Shown: positions 27,905 through 37,921, numbered from the stretch's first letter. The stretch: DNA of 64,000 nucleotides from Psychromonas sp030397575 (GCF_046250175.1 NZ_CP176468.1); one strand, 5' to 3'. Numbers and translations are program-made. The notes: generated by a model from the letters alone, not told the origin.

Positions 27905-28924
27905 ATGAGAACATATTATAATGTAAAAGTGCTACAAAAAAACTTAATAGAAGAAGAAGGGAAAGTAACTGTACCTGATTTTTATAGAGAAAGAGAGGGT
28001 GTGATTGATTATATTAACTACCCGGATGAAGCAGTTCTAAATGTGGTAAATTCCAATAATAACAGTATAGAAACAATTAAAGGTAAAAGCTTTTTTGGTG
28101 GCTATTTGTATGCTCATTATGGTCATTTTATACTCGAGTCTTTATCTAGGCTATCTAATTATAATGGTGAAGAAAACATTATTTGGGTTGGTAACACTAA
28201 ATATAGAAAAAAGTTTCAAGATTTAATATTTAAACACCTTGGTTTAGAAAATGTTAATCATATTTTTGTTCAGGAAACAATTGAGTGTGAAGAACTTACT
28301 GTAACGGATAGAAACTATATTATATGGTCTAAATTTACAAAAAATCATTATTCATACCTAAGTAGAAATAGTGAAGAAAACTCTAAATACTCCAATAAAA
28401 AAGTATGGCTAAGTCGTTCTGGTTTTAATTCATATGCAAACGAAAACATTATCGAAATACTATTATCATTTAGAGGTTGGGAAATTATCCAATTAGAAGA
28501 GCTGAGTTTTCAAGAGCAAATATCTGTCTTTAATTCTGCTAAGCAAATTGCTGGAGTTGAAGGAACTGCGTTTCATAACATGGTGTTTTCTAAAAACGTA
28601 ATAGATGAAATTCATATATTTAAAAGAAAAGGGAAAGAAATTAACGGCAATTACTTTTTAATTAGTGATGTCGTAAATAAAAATCATAAGTTTCACTCTC
28701 CTGAAAAGAAACCATCTGGAGAAGTAAATATATGTGAAGTATTTGAATGTCTAGGGGATAAACTGAATGATAATGATATAAATGTCATAAATTATATTAG
28801 TAGAGTAAAAAAAGATAGCAAAAAAGGTTTAGTGAATAAAGTAAAGCAGATAGAGCTGCAAACTAAAGACAGGTACAAGAATCTATCAAAAGACTTGAGA
28901 GGGATAATTAAAAAATATGAATGA
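27905..28924 (+). CDS. Glycosyltransferase family 61 protein
   Basis: A 339-residue protein of the GT61 (DUF563) family. Typical segments are YAHYGHFILESLSRL, KVWLSRSGFNSYANE, and GWEIIQLEELSFQEQISVFN followed by IAGVEGTAFHNMVFS. These are the landmarks by which the family is recognised. Bacterial members are found in capsule and lipopolysaccharide loci; the sugar is not predictable. AGGA lies about 8 bases ahead of ATG 27905, 9 bases after the preceding stop codon. The gene is very AT-rich. A 291-base gap follows with no clear gene or terminator. Confidence 0.8.
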   Translation: MRTYYNVKVLQKNLIEEEGKVTVPDFYREREGVIDYINYPDEAVLNVVNSNNNSIETIKGKSFFGGYLYAHYGHFILESLSRLSNYNGEENIIWVGNTKYRKKFQDLIFKHLGLENVNHIFVQETIECEELTVTDRNYIIWSKFTKNHYSYLSRNSEENSKYSNKKVWLSRSGFNSYANENIIEILLSFRGWEIIQLEELSFQEQISVFNSAKQIAGVEGTAFHNMVFSKNVIDEIHIFKRKGKEINGNYFLISDVVNKNHKFHSPEKKPSGEVNICEVFECLGDKLNDNDINVINYISRVKKDSKKGLVNKVKQIELQTKDRYKNLSKDLRGIIKKYE

Positions 28925-29215
28925 AGGTAAAGGTAATAATTGCTCTCGGAATGGAATAAATCACATTATTTTTATGTAATATAAAAGGTGTTTGTAAAGT
29001 AGTTTGGACAGTGTTGGTGTTGCTTTCTATTAATGTGATATATCTAACTTCCAGTTTTCCTTAATAAATTAACAGCTCTGGAAATGTAATTATTTTTCAT
29101 TAGGGAAACTTCTAGAGTGATTACTTTCTGAATTTAGCTATATCATTGATAAACATTAATATTTACAGTTAGAGAGTAATTACTTGCAGAATTTAAGAGG
29201 TTAGTAAGGTAAATT

Positions 29216-29965
29216 ATGAAAATATTGGTATTTGGTGATAGCCACAGTCAGCTTCTAAAATTATCTGACGAAATGAAAGAAATCTACCCAAGTTTTAAAA
29301 AAATTGCATGTGAAGTCGTTTCTTTATCTGGTGCAACAATTTCTGGTTTTGGTAAAAGAAAAAGCTCTTTGAATAGCCGTGAAGTTTTTATTAGGAAGGT
29401 TAATCAGTTTAAACCAGATGTTTTATGTTTTGCTTTAGGGCAGGTTGATGTTGAACTAGGGTATTATTACAAAAAAGTTGTAAAAGGCGATGATATTGAT
29501 TTTCATACTTTTGCATCTGAACTTGTAGAAACATACATAAACAATACTATTACTTTAGTTAGTGAGTTAGGGATTGATGTAAATAACGTTATTTTTAAAG
29601 GTATTAATTTATCTGTGTTAACAAATAGTCGAGTGAAGGCCGTTAATTATACTTCTAGGATCATTACTGAAAATATAACTGATAGCGCAAGTATTCTTGA
29701 ATATAAGAAAAAACTGAATGCGGCTTTCCCATCGAATTTAGAAAGATCTTATTACCATTTGAAGTTTAATAAGGCCTTACAGGACACTGCTGTTACTTCT
29801 GGTATGAAATACTTTGATATTAATTATTTGGTAGAAGATAAAGATAACAAAGGGTTAGTCGATTTGAAGTATATCCCCGCAGGACAAGATCACCATTTAG
29901 TTGATTCACTATATATTAGGTCATTACATATTAAGCAATTATTGCATGGTATGTTGCCACTCTAA
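29216..29965 (+). CDS. SGNH/GDSL-like protein of the capsule locus
   Basis: A 249-residue protein with SGNH-hydrolase-like landmarks: block I VFGDSHSQLL (Ser in GDSH), a glycine in LSGATISGFGK, a block III-like FALGQVDVELG (Asp instead of Asn), and a late AGQDHHLVD with possible Asp/His catalytic residues. This fits a sugar O-acetyl esterase or acetyltransferase partner, but block III is unusual, so the activity is uncertain. AAGG precedes ATG 29216. It stands alone between two small gaps inside the glycosyltransferase block. Confidence 0.6.
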   Translation: MKILVFGDSHSQLLKLSDEMKEIYPSFKKIACEVVSLSGATISGFGKRKSSLNSREVFIRKVNQFKPDVLCFALGQVDVELGYYYKKVVKGDDIDFHTFASELVETYINNTITLVSELGIDVNNVIFKGINLSVLTNSRVKAVNYTSRIITENITDSASILEYKKKLNAAFPSNLERSYYHLKFNKALQDTAVTSGMKYFDINYLVEDKDNKGLVDLKYIPAGQDHHLVDSLYIRSLHIKQLLHGMLPL

Positions 29966-30017
29966 TAATGAATCATATTATTGGTAACTCTCTATAGTTT
30001 TCTTACACGGATGTCTG

Positions 30018-31775
30018 ATGTTTAGTAAATATTTCATGCCTCTTCGTCAACAACTACGAAAAATAGACTGGCTTGCTCGTTTATACCGAAAGTATTTTAT
30101 GAAACTCCCCCTTGATGGGGGGTATTCTGAAATCCAAACAGCACAAAATAGTTTGCTATCTGCTATTAACATTGTACGTTACCAAACGTGCTTTTCAATT
30201 ATTGTACCAACCTATCAGCCTGAGCTTCGTTTATTTAAAGAGATGGTTGCTTCCGTTATTGGGCAACGCTATCGCCATTGGCAGTTGGTGATTGTTGATG
30301 ATGCCTCTCAAGATGCTGCATTAACGGATTACCTTGATTCATTGGTTGATGACACGCGTATTAATGTTATTCAACGTTTTGACAATGGCCATATTTCAAA
30401 AGCCTCTAATGATGGTTTAGCCGCTGCTATTGGTGATTATATTGTGTTATTGGATCATGATGACCTGTTACATTGTGATGCCTTGTCTGCGATGGCGGAG
30501 GCTATTCATAATAATCCTCAAGCCAAAGTGTTTTATAGTGATGAAGATAAGATTACTGAAAAAGGTGAACGTGTTTTGCCGCACTTTAAGCCACAGTGGA
30601 ATCGAGATTTATTATACTCAATGAATTATGTCTCTCACCTTGGTGTTTATCAGAGAGAGCTAGTGGAATCTGTAGGTGGGTTTCGAGTTGGCTTTGAAGG
30701 TAGTCAAGACTATGATTTGTTATTACGCTGTCTTGCTAAGTGCAATGACCAACAGATAGTGCATGTGCCCTATGTGTTATACCATTGGCGGGCTATTCAA
30801 GGTTCTACTGCTTTGGCTGAATCTGAAAAATCATACTCTGCTCAAGCTGGGTTAAAAGCTTTACAGGATGCGTTAGCTGGTCAAGTTACTTCTGTTGAAT
30901 TCGGTAAACTTGCTAATACTTATAAAGTGAATTGGCCAATTCCTGATCCGCAACCTTTAGTGTCAATTATTATCCCTACCAAGAATGCTAAAAAGTTAGT
31001 TAAGCAGTGTATTAACTCTATTTATAAAAAAACCTTATATCCTCATTTTGAGATTCTATTGGTGGATAACCAATCTGATGAACTTGATAGTGTCGATTAC
31101 TTCAATGTACTTGAAGCGGAAGGTAAGGTTAGGCTTATTTCATACGATAAGCCTTTTAATTATTCTGCGATTAATAATTATGCGGTCACACAAGCGAAAG
31201 GCGATTTATTAGTGTTAATGAACAATGACATTGAAATATTGTCTGAGCCTTGGTTAACGGAGATGGTGGTAAATATGAGCCGCCCTGATATTGGTTGTGT
31301 CGGTGCTAAACTTTATTATCCTGATGGTAATTTACAACATGCTGGTGTGATCACCGGGTTAGGTGGGGTTGCTGGGCATTCTCATAAGTATTTCCCAAAA
31401 GGGCATGATGGTTATTTTAAACGCTTGAAGGTTACTCAAAATTTATCGGCTGTGACAGCGGCTTGTTTAGCGGTACGCAAAGATGTATTTGAACAGGTTG
31501 GTGGACTAAATGAACAGCATTTAACCATTGCCTTTAATGATGTAGACTTGTGCTTGAAGGTTCAACAGGCTGGTTATCGAAATTTATGGTCACCTTATAT
31601 TGAAATGGTGCACCATGAGTCTATTAGTCGTGGTACTGAAGATACACCAGAGAAACAAGCACGCTTTGCGAGTGAAGTGAATTATATGAAAAAAACATGG
31701 GGTGAGCCTTTGTTAAACGACCCTTGTTATAGCCAATGGTTAACATTGGATAGAGAAGATTTTACTCTACGATGA
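30018..31775 (+). CDS. Double-domain glycosyltransferase family 2 protein
   Basis: A 585-residue enzyme with two GT2 domains. The first (about 55-270) has FSIIVPTYQPELRLFKEMVA, VIVDDASQD and LDHDDLLH. The second (about 312-560) has PLVSIIIPTKNAKKLVKQCI, LLVDNQSDE, MNNDIEIL and FNDVDLCLKVQQAGY. Such tandem GT2 proteins build O-antigen and capsule backbones, often with two linkages by one polypeptide. No membrane segment is seen, so it should be cytosolic or membrane-associated. The ATG at 30018 is the only good start; an ATG at 30011 is out of frame and closes at once. It overlaps the following sulfotransferase gene by 4 bases. Confidence 0.87.
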   Translation: MFSKYFMPLRQQLRKIDWLARLYRKYFMKLPLDGGYSEIQTAQNSLLSAINIVRYQTCFSIIVPTYQPELRLFKEMVASVIGQRYRHWQLVIVDDASQDAALTDYLDSLVDDTRINVIQRFDNGHISKASNDGLAAAIGDYIVLLDHDDLLHCDALSAMAEAIHNNPQAKVFYSDEDKITEKGERVLPHFKPQWNRDLLYSMNYVSHLGVYQRELVESVGGFRVGFEGSQDYDLLLRCLAKCNDQQIVHVPYVLYHWRAIQGSTALAESEKSYSAQAGLKALQDALAGQVTSVEFGKLANTYKVNWPIPDPQPLVSIIIPTKNAKKLVKQCINSIYKKTLYPHFEILLVDNQSDELDSVDYFNVLEAEGKVRLISYDKPFNYSAINNYAVTQAKGDLLVLMNNDIEILSEPWLTEMVVNMSRPDIGCVGAKLYYPDGNLQHAGVITGLGGVAGHSHKYFPKGHDGYFKRLKVTQNLSAVTAACLAVRKDVFEQVGGLNEQHLTIAFNDVDLCLKVQQAGYRNLWSPYIEMVHHESISRGTEDTPEKQARFASEVNYMKKTWGEPLLNDPCYSQWLTLDREDFTLR

Positions 31776-32569
31776 ACACTAAAATATTCCAAATTGGTTT
31801 TAATAAGTGCGGTACGTTAAGCATTCATGACTTCTTAGTGGCAAATGGTATTCGCTCTGTGCATTATATGAAAGGGCAATTAGCGAATACTATTTTTAAG
31901 AATTATGATAATGGGGATGATTTATTAAAAGGGTTAGATGATTATGATGCTTTCTCTGATATGGAGTCCTTAACGCCTGATGGTTTTCAATATGTTGCTA
32001 ATGATCTGTTTAAAGTTCTACACCGCTCTTACCCTGACGCTGTTTTTATTTTAAATACACGGCCCGTTGATGACTGGATAAACAGTCGATTAAGACATGG
32101 TGGCGGGAGTTATTTAGACCGTTATCGTTGTATTTTAGATAAACCTAAAGCAGATATTATTGAGGTTTGGCACAAGCAATACCACCAACATGTGACTAAT
32201 GTGTTGAGCTATTTTTCTGAATACCCTGATGCACATTTTATCCATTTAGATTTAGCTAGCTGTCAACCAGATGATTTAGGTCACTTTTTACAGAAAGCTG
32301 GTGTTCCTTTAACCCAGCTAAGTCTACCTCATGCACATAAATCCCCCGGAAAAAAGTTACCTGAGAAAAAGCAACAATTAAGCAAGTTATTAGATGCAGC
32401 TTGGTATTTTAAGGGTGATGAAAGTGATATCAGCCAATCTTTATTATTAGCTGCGTTAAAAGTTGATCCTACTAATATTTATGTTAAATATGAGCTAAAC
32501 AACAAGAAGCTTTCTTTAGTAAAAGGTTGGAGTAGGAAGATGAAATTTATTTTTGGTGATAATCAATAA
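31772..32569 (+). CDS. Sulfotransferase family protein
   Basis: A 265-residue protein beginning KIFQIGFNKCGTLSIHDFLV, a PAPS-loop variant found in sulfotransferases of the Sulfotransfer_4-like group. The second PAPS region is VFILNTRPVDDWINSRLRHG. It would sulfate capsule sugars. It overlaps the upstream double GT2 gene (ATGA) and shares one base with the start of the next gene (TAATG), so three proteins are made in tight coupling. The last 60 residues are basic and helical. Confidence 0.78.
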   Translation: MNTKIFQIGFNKCGTLSIHDFLVANGIRSVHYMKGQLANTIFKNYDNGDDLLKGLDDYDAFSDMESLTPDGFQYVANDLFKVLHRSYPDAVFILNTRPVDDWINSRLRHGGGSYLDRYRCILDKPKADIIEVWHKQYHQHVTNVLSYFSEYPDAHFIHLDLASCQPDDLGHFLQKAGVPLTQLSLPHAHKSPGKKLPEKKQQLSKLLDAAWYFKGDESDISQSLLLAALKVDPTNIYVKYELNNKKLSLVKGWSRKMKFIFGDNQ

Positions 32570-34650
32570 TGTTTAAAAAAATGGTAAGTAAAATTCAACA
32601 TAGTGTACAAGGACGTTCTGAGCCTAAGGCATTTATCGATTATCAAAAAAAGGGACTGGTAGACAGTGATCAATTGTCACTTGATGCGATAAAAGAAAAC
32701 TTAATGTGGTTTAAGCGTCGCACTGGTTTAACTTCTGAACAGGGCAACTATTTACAAGCTTTAATTATTGCGGCAGAGCAACATTACCCTGTTCAAACAT
32801 ATCAATTATTAACTTTTTTTCGTTACTTTCAGCCTACTGCCGCTGTTGATTTTATTAACTTGCCTTTATTAGAAAAAGCGACGTTAGATAATATAAAAGT
32901 AGGTGTTGCGGTAATTACTTATAATCGCCTTGAGCGACTACAAGATAACATTAAACAGATTAATGCTTTCTCTAATAAAGAGACTGTATTAGTGGTTGCC
33001 GATGATGGCAGCCAAGATGGTACTAAAACTTGGTGTGATGAAAATGGGGTTACTTGTATTAGTCTGAGTAATTCAGGAGTAGTCGCTAATAAAAACCGTG
33101 CGCTTTATTTTTTACATGAAGTTGAACAGTGTGATGTGAGCATTTTACTAGAAGATGATTGTAAACCTATTGCTCAAGGCTGGGATGCAACATGGGCATT
33201 AACGGCTTTAACATGGGGCCATGTTAATTTTGCACATAAGCGAGTTATTGGTGATACTAAGTTAATAAAAGGAACGGGTAAAATATACTCTCCATATGTT
33301 TCTAAATCAGTGACTGGACAATGTACTGCGACGAGTTTAAGCGCTTTTCAGAAAGTGGGATATTTGAACCCTGTTTTTAAAGGTTATGGTTGCGGCCATG
33401 TTGAATGGACTCAGCGTTTTATTAATCAAGGTTTTAATGGTTTAACTGATAGCCATGCTAGCTTTCCTTGTATTAATACTGGTTTGCTTTCAGAGGATGC
33501 GCCAACGCATAAGAGTGAAGAGGATATTCAACGTAATCAAGCTATTAAGTCATCATTAAAAGGCAAACAAGGGTATGTTTACCCTTGGACAACTGAGCAA
33601 GAACGGTTGGCTTTTATTGATGTTGTCAAAAATGCCAAAAATGTAACCAAGAGTATCTGTTCGGCAAATAGTTTAGTCAGGGAGTTAAGTGACGAAGAAA
33701 AAAATAATAACTTTTTCTTTATTCATATCCCTAAAACGGCAGGTACTAGTTTTAGAAGGGCCTTAGAAGATAAGTTTGTTGTGCTGGGTGATTATGGTGA
33801 TAAGTCCAAACATACTGCGAAACAGATACAAAGCGCTATCTATAGGGATAAATCACCTTTTGCATTTAAGAATGAGTTAAAGGCGATGCAAAATACTTGG
33901 GTAACGGGGCATGTTAGTTTTCCACGTTATTCAGATATGGTTTCTGCTCGTCATATTATTGCTTTTGTGCGCGATCCTGTTGAACAAGTGATTTCTCATT
34001 TTAACCATTATGTGACGTATCATGGTTTTAAAGGTGATATTGAGCAATTTTTAAAACGTCCTGCAGCCTCTAACTTCCAGCGTAAGAATTTGAATCCAAT
34101 GCCGCTTGGGTTAATTGGTTATATTGGTTTAACGGATTGTTATGATGAAAGTATTGATTTGATCAATGGGTATTACAATCTTAATTTAGCTGTTAAAAAT
34201 GCTAATGTAAATGGTAAAAAAACCATTGAAAAAGAGGCTATTTCAGTTGCATTGAGAAAGAAGATTAGCGAACAGAATAAGCAAGATATTGAGTGTGTGA
34301 AACAAGTTCGGTTCCTACATAAACAACGCATTAAATTAAGCCAAGAAAATAAACAGTGGGTTTATAGTCATTTTATGATTAATCCTAATAATGTGTTGAT
34401 CGGTTGTGCCTATTATAGTCACTCTGAAAAGCCTGTTGAGTTTGAGGTCTTGTGTAATGGTGAGGTGATTGAAACTGTGGTTGCTGATGGGTTTTATGGT
34501 GGCCAACCTAAAGTTAACTTCCCGCGTGAGCGTTATATTGGTGTTCATGTTGCTTTATCTGCTCATTGTAAAAAGGGCGATAAGGTTGAGGTGTTTGCCA
34601 AGGAAACGGGTCAGCAATTGACCTATAAATCTTTGACTATTAAAAAGTAG
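32569..34650 (+). CDS. Glycosyltransferase-sulfotransferase fusion
   Basis: A 693-residue two-domain protein. Residues about 105-340 form a GT-A-like domain: VGVAVITYNRLERLQDNIKQ, VVADDGSQDGTKTW and LLEDDCKPI, where EDD is the likely metal site. Residues about 380-610 form a sulfotransferase domain with FFFIHIPKTAGTSFRRAL (PAPS loop) and IIAFVRDPVEQVISHFNHYV (3'-phosphate site), like family-2 sulfotransferases. A small beta-rich tail follows. It is the second GT-sulfotransferase fusion in this locus but from a different GT branch. It is the last gene of the block; an inverted repeat follows. Confidence 0.83.
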   Translation: MFKKMVSKIQHSVQGRSEPKAFIDYQKKGLVDSDQLSLDAIKENLMWFKRRTGLTSEQGNYLQALIIAAEQHYPVQTYQLLTFFRYFQPTAAVDFINLPLLEKATLDNIKVGVAVITYNRLERLQDNIKQINAFSNKETVLVVADDGSQDGTKTWCDENGVTCISLSNSGVVANKNRALYFLHEVEQCDVSILLEDDCKPIAQGWDATWALTALTWGHVNFAHKRVIGDTKLIKGTGKIYSPYVSKSVTGQCTATSLSAFQKVGYLNPVFKGYGCGHVEWTQRFINQGFNGLTDSHASFPCINTGLLSEDAPTHKSEEDIQRNQAIKSSLKGKQGYVYPWTTEQERLAFIDVVKNAKNVTKSICSANSLVRELSDEEKNNNFFFIHIPKTAGTSFRRALEDKFVVLGDYGDKSKHTAKQIQSAIYRDKSPFAFKNELKAMQNTWVTGHVSFPRYSDMVSARHIIAFVRDPVEQVISHFNHYVTYHGFKGDIEQFLKRPAASNFQRKNLNPMPLGLIGYIGLTDCYDESIDLINGYYNLNLAVKNANVNGKKTIEKEAISVALRKKISEQNKQDIECVKQVRFLHKQRIKLSQENKQWVYSHFMINPNNVLIGCAYYSHSEKPVEFEVLCNGEVIETVVADGFYGGQPKVNFPRERYIGVHVALSAHCKKGDKVEVFAKETGQQLTYKSLTIKK

Positions 34651-34672
34651 ATTTTATTTCTTCACATTGATT

Positions 34673-34709
34673 AAGGCACTAAGCTGATAGTACGCTGATT
34701 TAGTGCCTT
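34673..34709 (+). terminator. Inverted repeat ending the main capsule operon
   Basis: Perfect 10-bp arms AAGGCACTAA (34673-34682) and TTAGTGCCTT (34700-34709) with a 17-base loop, 22 bases after the last glycosyltransferase stop. The T-run after it is broken, so it may be a weak terminator. Confidence 0.55.
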
Positions 34710-34827
34710 TGATTCCTTCATTTTGTTTTCCCTCTCATTTACTTCTCATTTTAACTAAGCCCTTTTTGTATTTAACATGATGTGAACCATACTCTTTGCA
34801 ATACTTTTGAGAAGGAGGGGAACGAAT

Positions 34828-36204
34828 ATGGATATTCTTCATCATGGTGCGGTTAATGGTGTGACGGGGTCTTGTCATCAGTTGATGATTGACGAACGTA
34901 ATAGTGTGTTGGTGGATTGTGGTTTGTTCCAAGGTGCTGAAACCTCCGGGCGAGGTGACGATGACCTTTTATCTATTGAGTTTGATATTAGTACGGTGCA
35001 AGCTTTGTTGGTGACGCATTGTCATATTGACCATGTTGGACGTTTGCCTTATTTGCTGGCGGCTGGTTTTAGTGGGCCTATTGTTGCCACGGAAGCGACG
35101 GCTGCGTTGTTGCCTATGGTGATTGAAGATGCATTGAAAGTAGGTGTGACGCGTAATCAATCGATCATTAAGGCTTGTTTGTCGCGTTTACAAGCTCAGT
35201 TGGTTGCAGTGCCTTATAAACAATGGTTTGCATTGAAGTTGGTAGGGGATGTTAGAGCTAAAGTAAAATTCCAACCTGCGGGGCATATTCTTGGCTCTGC
35301 TTATATTGAAGTTGATGTTAAACCTGTCGCTGAGGTATCTAGTCGTGTTGTTTTTTCTGGTGATCTCGGTGCGACTTATTCTCCTTTGTTAGCTTCACCT
35401 AAAAGCCCTTATAAAGCTGATGTGGTGGTGATTGAAAGTACTTATGGTGATAAAAATCATCAAGGGCGTCGAGATCGTGCTAAGAGTTTAGAGAGGGTGT
35501 TAATTAAGGCGATTAGTGATAATGGCGTGGTGATTATTCCTGCTTTTAGTATTGGTCGTACTCAAGAGTTGCTTTACGAATTAGAGCAGATTACGGCTAG
35601 GGCTAAGTTTAAGAAGCTAGCGGATATTGAGGTGATCGTGGATTCGCCGATGGCAGCTAGGTTCACTGAGCATTATAAAGCTTTTCAAACGTTGTGGGAT
35701 GCAGAAGCGAAAAGACGAGTGAAGCAGGGAAGGCAACCGCTTAATTTTGATGCTTTGTATACGGTGGATTCGCACCAAGAGCATATGCAAGTGGTTGAGT
35801 ATTTGGCGAATCGTAATAAACCAGCAATTGTGATTGCGGCCAGTGGTATGTGTAGCGGTGGCAGGGTGGTAAATTATTTGAAACGCTTTATTGGTGAGCC
35901 AACCGCCGATGTGTTGTTTGTGGGATATCAAGCACAAGGAACGTTAGGGCGTCAGATTCAGCAATATGGACCAAGCGGCGGTTATGTATTTATTGACGGT
36001 GATAAGCGAGATATAAAAGCAGGCGTGCATACTATTTCCGGCTATTCAGCACACGCAGATCAATCTAACCTAGTTAATTTCATTAAACGTATACGCAAAG
36101 GCCCTGCAAAAGTAGTAATAGTACATGGTGATAACGAAGCAAAGCAGGCATTGAAAGCCAAGTTGCATGAGTTAGATGATGAGATGGTTGTGGTTATTCC
36201 GTGA
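34828..36204 (+). CDS. MBL-fold beta-CASP RNA metallohydrolase-like protein
   Basis: A 458-residue metallo-beta-lactamase-fold protein of the beta-CASP/RNA-specificity group. The zinc motif is THCHIDHVGRLPYL (HxHxDH). Further metal ligands fall in PAGHILGSAYIEV and VFSGDLGATYSP, and the C-terminal beta-CASP motifs are VIAASGMCSGGRVVNYL and SGYSAHADQSNLVNF. Related proteins are exo/endoribonucleases or tRNA/mRNA processing factors. ATG 34828 is chosen because a near-perfect ribosome binding site AAGGAGGGG lies at 34812-34820; a TTG at 34807 would precede it. It has its own promoter region and is not obviously part of the capsule operon. Confidence 0.88.
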   Translation: MDILHHGAVNGVTGSCHQLMIDERNSVLVDCGLFQGAETSGRGDDDLLSIEFDISTVQALLVTHCHIDHVGRLPYLLAAGFSGPIVATEATAALLPMVIEDALKVGVTRNQSIIKACLSRLQAQLVAVPYKQWFALKLVGDVRAKVKFQPAGHILGSAYIEVDVKPVAEVSSRVVFSGDLGATYSPLLASPKSPYKADVVVIESTYGDKNHQGRRDRAKSLERVLIKAISDNGVVIIPAFSIGRTQELLYELEQITARAKFKKLADIEVIVDSPMAARFTEHYKAFQTLWDAEAKRRVKQGRQPLNFDALYTVDSHQEHMQVVEYLANRNKPAIVIAASGMCSGGRVVNYLKRFIGEPTADVLFVGYQAQGTLGRQIQQYGPSGGYVFIDGDKRDIKAGVHTISGYSAHADQSNLVNFIKRIRKGPAKVVIVHGDNEAKQALKAKLHELDDEMVVVIP

Positions 36205-36230
36205 TGGGGTGGGGTCTATGCATTTTTCGG

Positions 36231-36826
36231 GGCGCTGACTTTAGTCTGCAGTGTTTTGTGTGTGTTGATTTGACCCTGGAGTGCTGACTTTACTCTGCAG
36301 TGTTTTGTGTGTGTTGGTTTTGACCCTGGAGTGCTGACTTTAGTCTGCAGTGTTTTGTGTGTGTTGATTTGACCCTGGGGCGCTGACTTTAGTCTGCAGT
36401 GTTTTGTGTGTGTTGGTTTTGACCCTGGAGTGGTGACTTTAGTCTGCAGTGTTTTGTGTGTGTTGGTTTTGACCCTGGAGTGCTGACTTTAGTCTGCAGT
36501 GTTTTGTGTGTGTTGATTTGACCCTGGGGCGCTGACTTTAGTCTGCAGTGTTTTGTGTGTGTTGGTTTTGACCCTGGAGTGGTGACTTTAGTCTGCAGTG
36601 TTTTGTGTGTGTTGGTTTTGACCCTGGAGTGCTGACTTTAGTCTGCAGTGTTTTGTGTGTGTTGATTTTGACCCTGGAGTGCTGACTTTAGTCTGCAGTG
36701 TTTTATTTTGTGTGTTGATTTGACCCTGGGGCGCTGGCTTTAGCCTGCAGTGTTTTGTGTGTGTTGATTTTGACCCTGGAGTGCTGACTTTAGTCTGCTT
36801 GTTTTATTTTGTGTGTTGATCTTGGT
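36231..36826 (+). repeat. 12-copy tandem array of about 50-bp REP units
   Basis: Twelve head-to-tail units of 47-52 bases, all in the same orientation, beginning 27 bases after the beta-CASP gene. Each has a REP core (GTGCTGACTTTAGTCTGC or the GGCGCTG form), then GTTTTGTGTGTGTTG and GACCCTGG. Unit borders are at 36231, 36280, 36330, 36379, 36429, 36479, 36528, 36578, 36628, 36678, 36730 and 36780. Units 3-5 and 6-8 carry the same three variants in the same order, a higher-order repeat of 149 bases. Confidence 0.93.
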
Positions 36827-37880
36827 TTATTGTTTTATAGGAAAGCGATATAGAAACTTTAACCATTAACACAAAAAGATCTGCAAGCTAAAGCATGCGC
36901 CCCGAAATCAAGCTTTGCTTGATAGCTGCCGCTTCTCATTTGTGTTTATTTCTTAATTCAACGAAACAATTGTAGTTTTATTATTTATGTTATCTATAAA
37001 AGTGACTAAACATGTATTGACCCTGGGGCGCTGGCTTTAGCCTGCTTGTTTTGACTTTAATGTTTTATGTTGTGAAATGCATGTTGGTTCGCTTTGCTCA
37101 TTGTGCTTAATCGTTGTATGCGATGACTCGCATACTGTCAGGCTGAAGCCAGCGGCCCGGATATCAGACTTCGTATGATAGCTATCGCTACTTTCCTGTG
37201 TTTTTTGTGGTTATTGCGGGGCATCTTTTGAGGACTATCGATATCAATGAAAACTACGACACATCTTTTCGGGGCGCTGACTTTAGTCTGCAGTGTTTTA
37301 TTTTGTGTGTGTCGACTTTGGGGTTATTACTTTGTAATTGAAAAGATAGAAAAACCTAAAAAAACAACACAAAAGATCTGCAAGCTAAAGCATGCGCCCC
37401 GAAATCAAGCTTTGCTTGATAGCTGCCGCTTCTCATTTGTGTTTGTTTTTTAATTCAACGAAACAATTATAACTTTATTATTTATGTTATCTATAAAAGT
37501 GACTAAACATGTATTGACCCTGGGGCGCTGGCTTTAGCCTGCTTGTTTTGACTTTAATGTTTTATGTTGTGAAATGCATGTTGGTTCGCTTTGCTCATTG
37601 TGCTTAATCCTTGTATGCGATGACTCGCATACTGGCAGGCTAAAGCATGCGCCCCTAATATTAGATTTCACCTGATTGCTATCGCTATTTACGTGTATTG
37701 AACACAAAAACTGCAGGCTGAAGCCAGCGCCCCTAATATTAGACTTCACCTGATTGCTATCGCTATTTACGTGTATTGAACACAAAAACTGCAGGCTGAA
37801 GACCTGCGCCCCTAATATTAGACTTTGTCTAATTGCTGTCGCTGCTTGCTTGTGTTTATTTGTGGGTATTACGAAGTGTT
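36827..37880 (+). repeat. Mixed REP/REPIN region
   Basis: About 1 kb of alternating forward and inverted REP cores. Inverted cores near 36882, 37138, 37378, 37637, 37722 and 37792 are followed by a secondary hairpin of the ATCAAGC-TTT-GCTTGAT or ATTAGAC class. A long segment is present twice (about 36870-37130 and 37370-37610, nearly identical, period about 496). It includes the GTATGCGATGACTCGCATAC hairpin. A 68-codon open frame here is repeat-derived and not a gene. Confidence 0.87.
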
Positions 37881-37921
37881 TTTACTAATAGTTTAGTTGT
37901 TTTCAAGTGTGGTTGTGTGAA

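Noticed and set aside
36231..36826. CRISPR array
   Set aside because: Units are contiguous copies of one sequence with no variable spacers, and no cas gene is in the window.
37247..37453. 68-codon open frame
   Set aside because: Made entirely of REP sequence; similar frames appear wherever the repeat is in phase.
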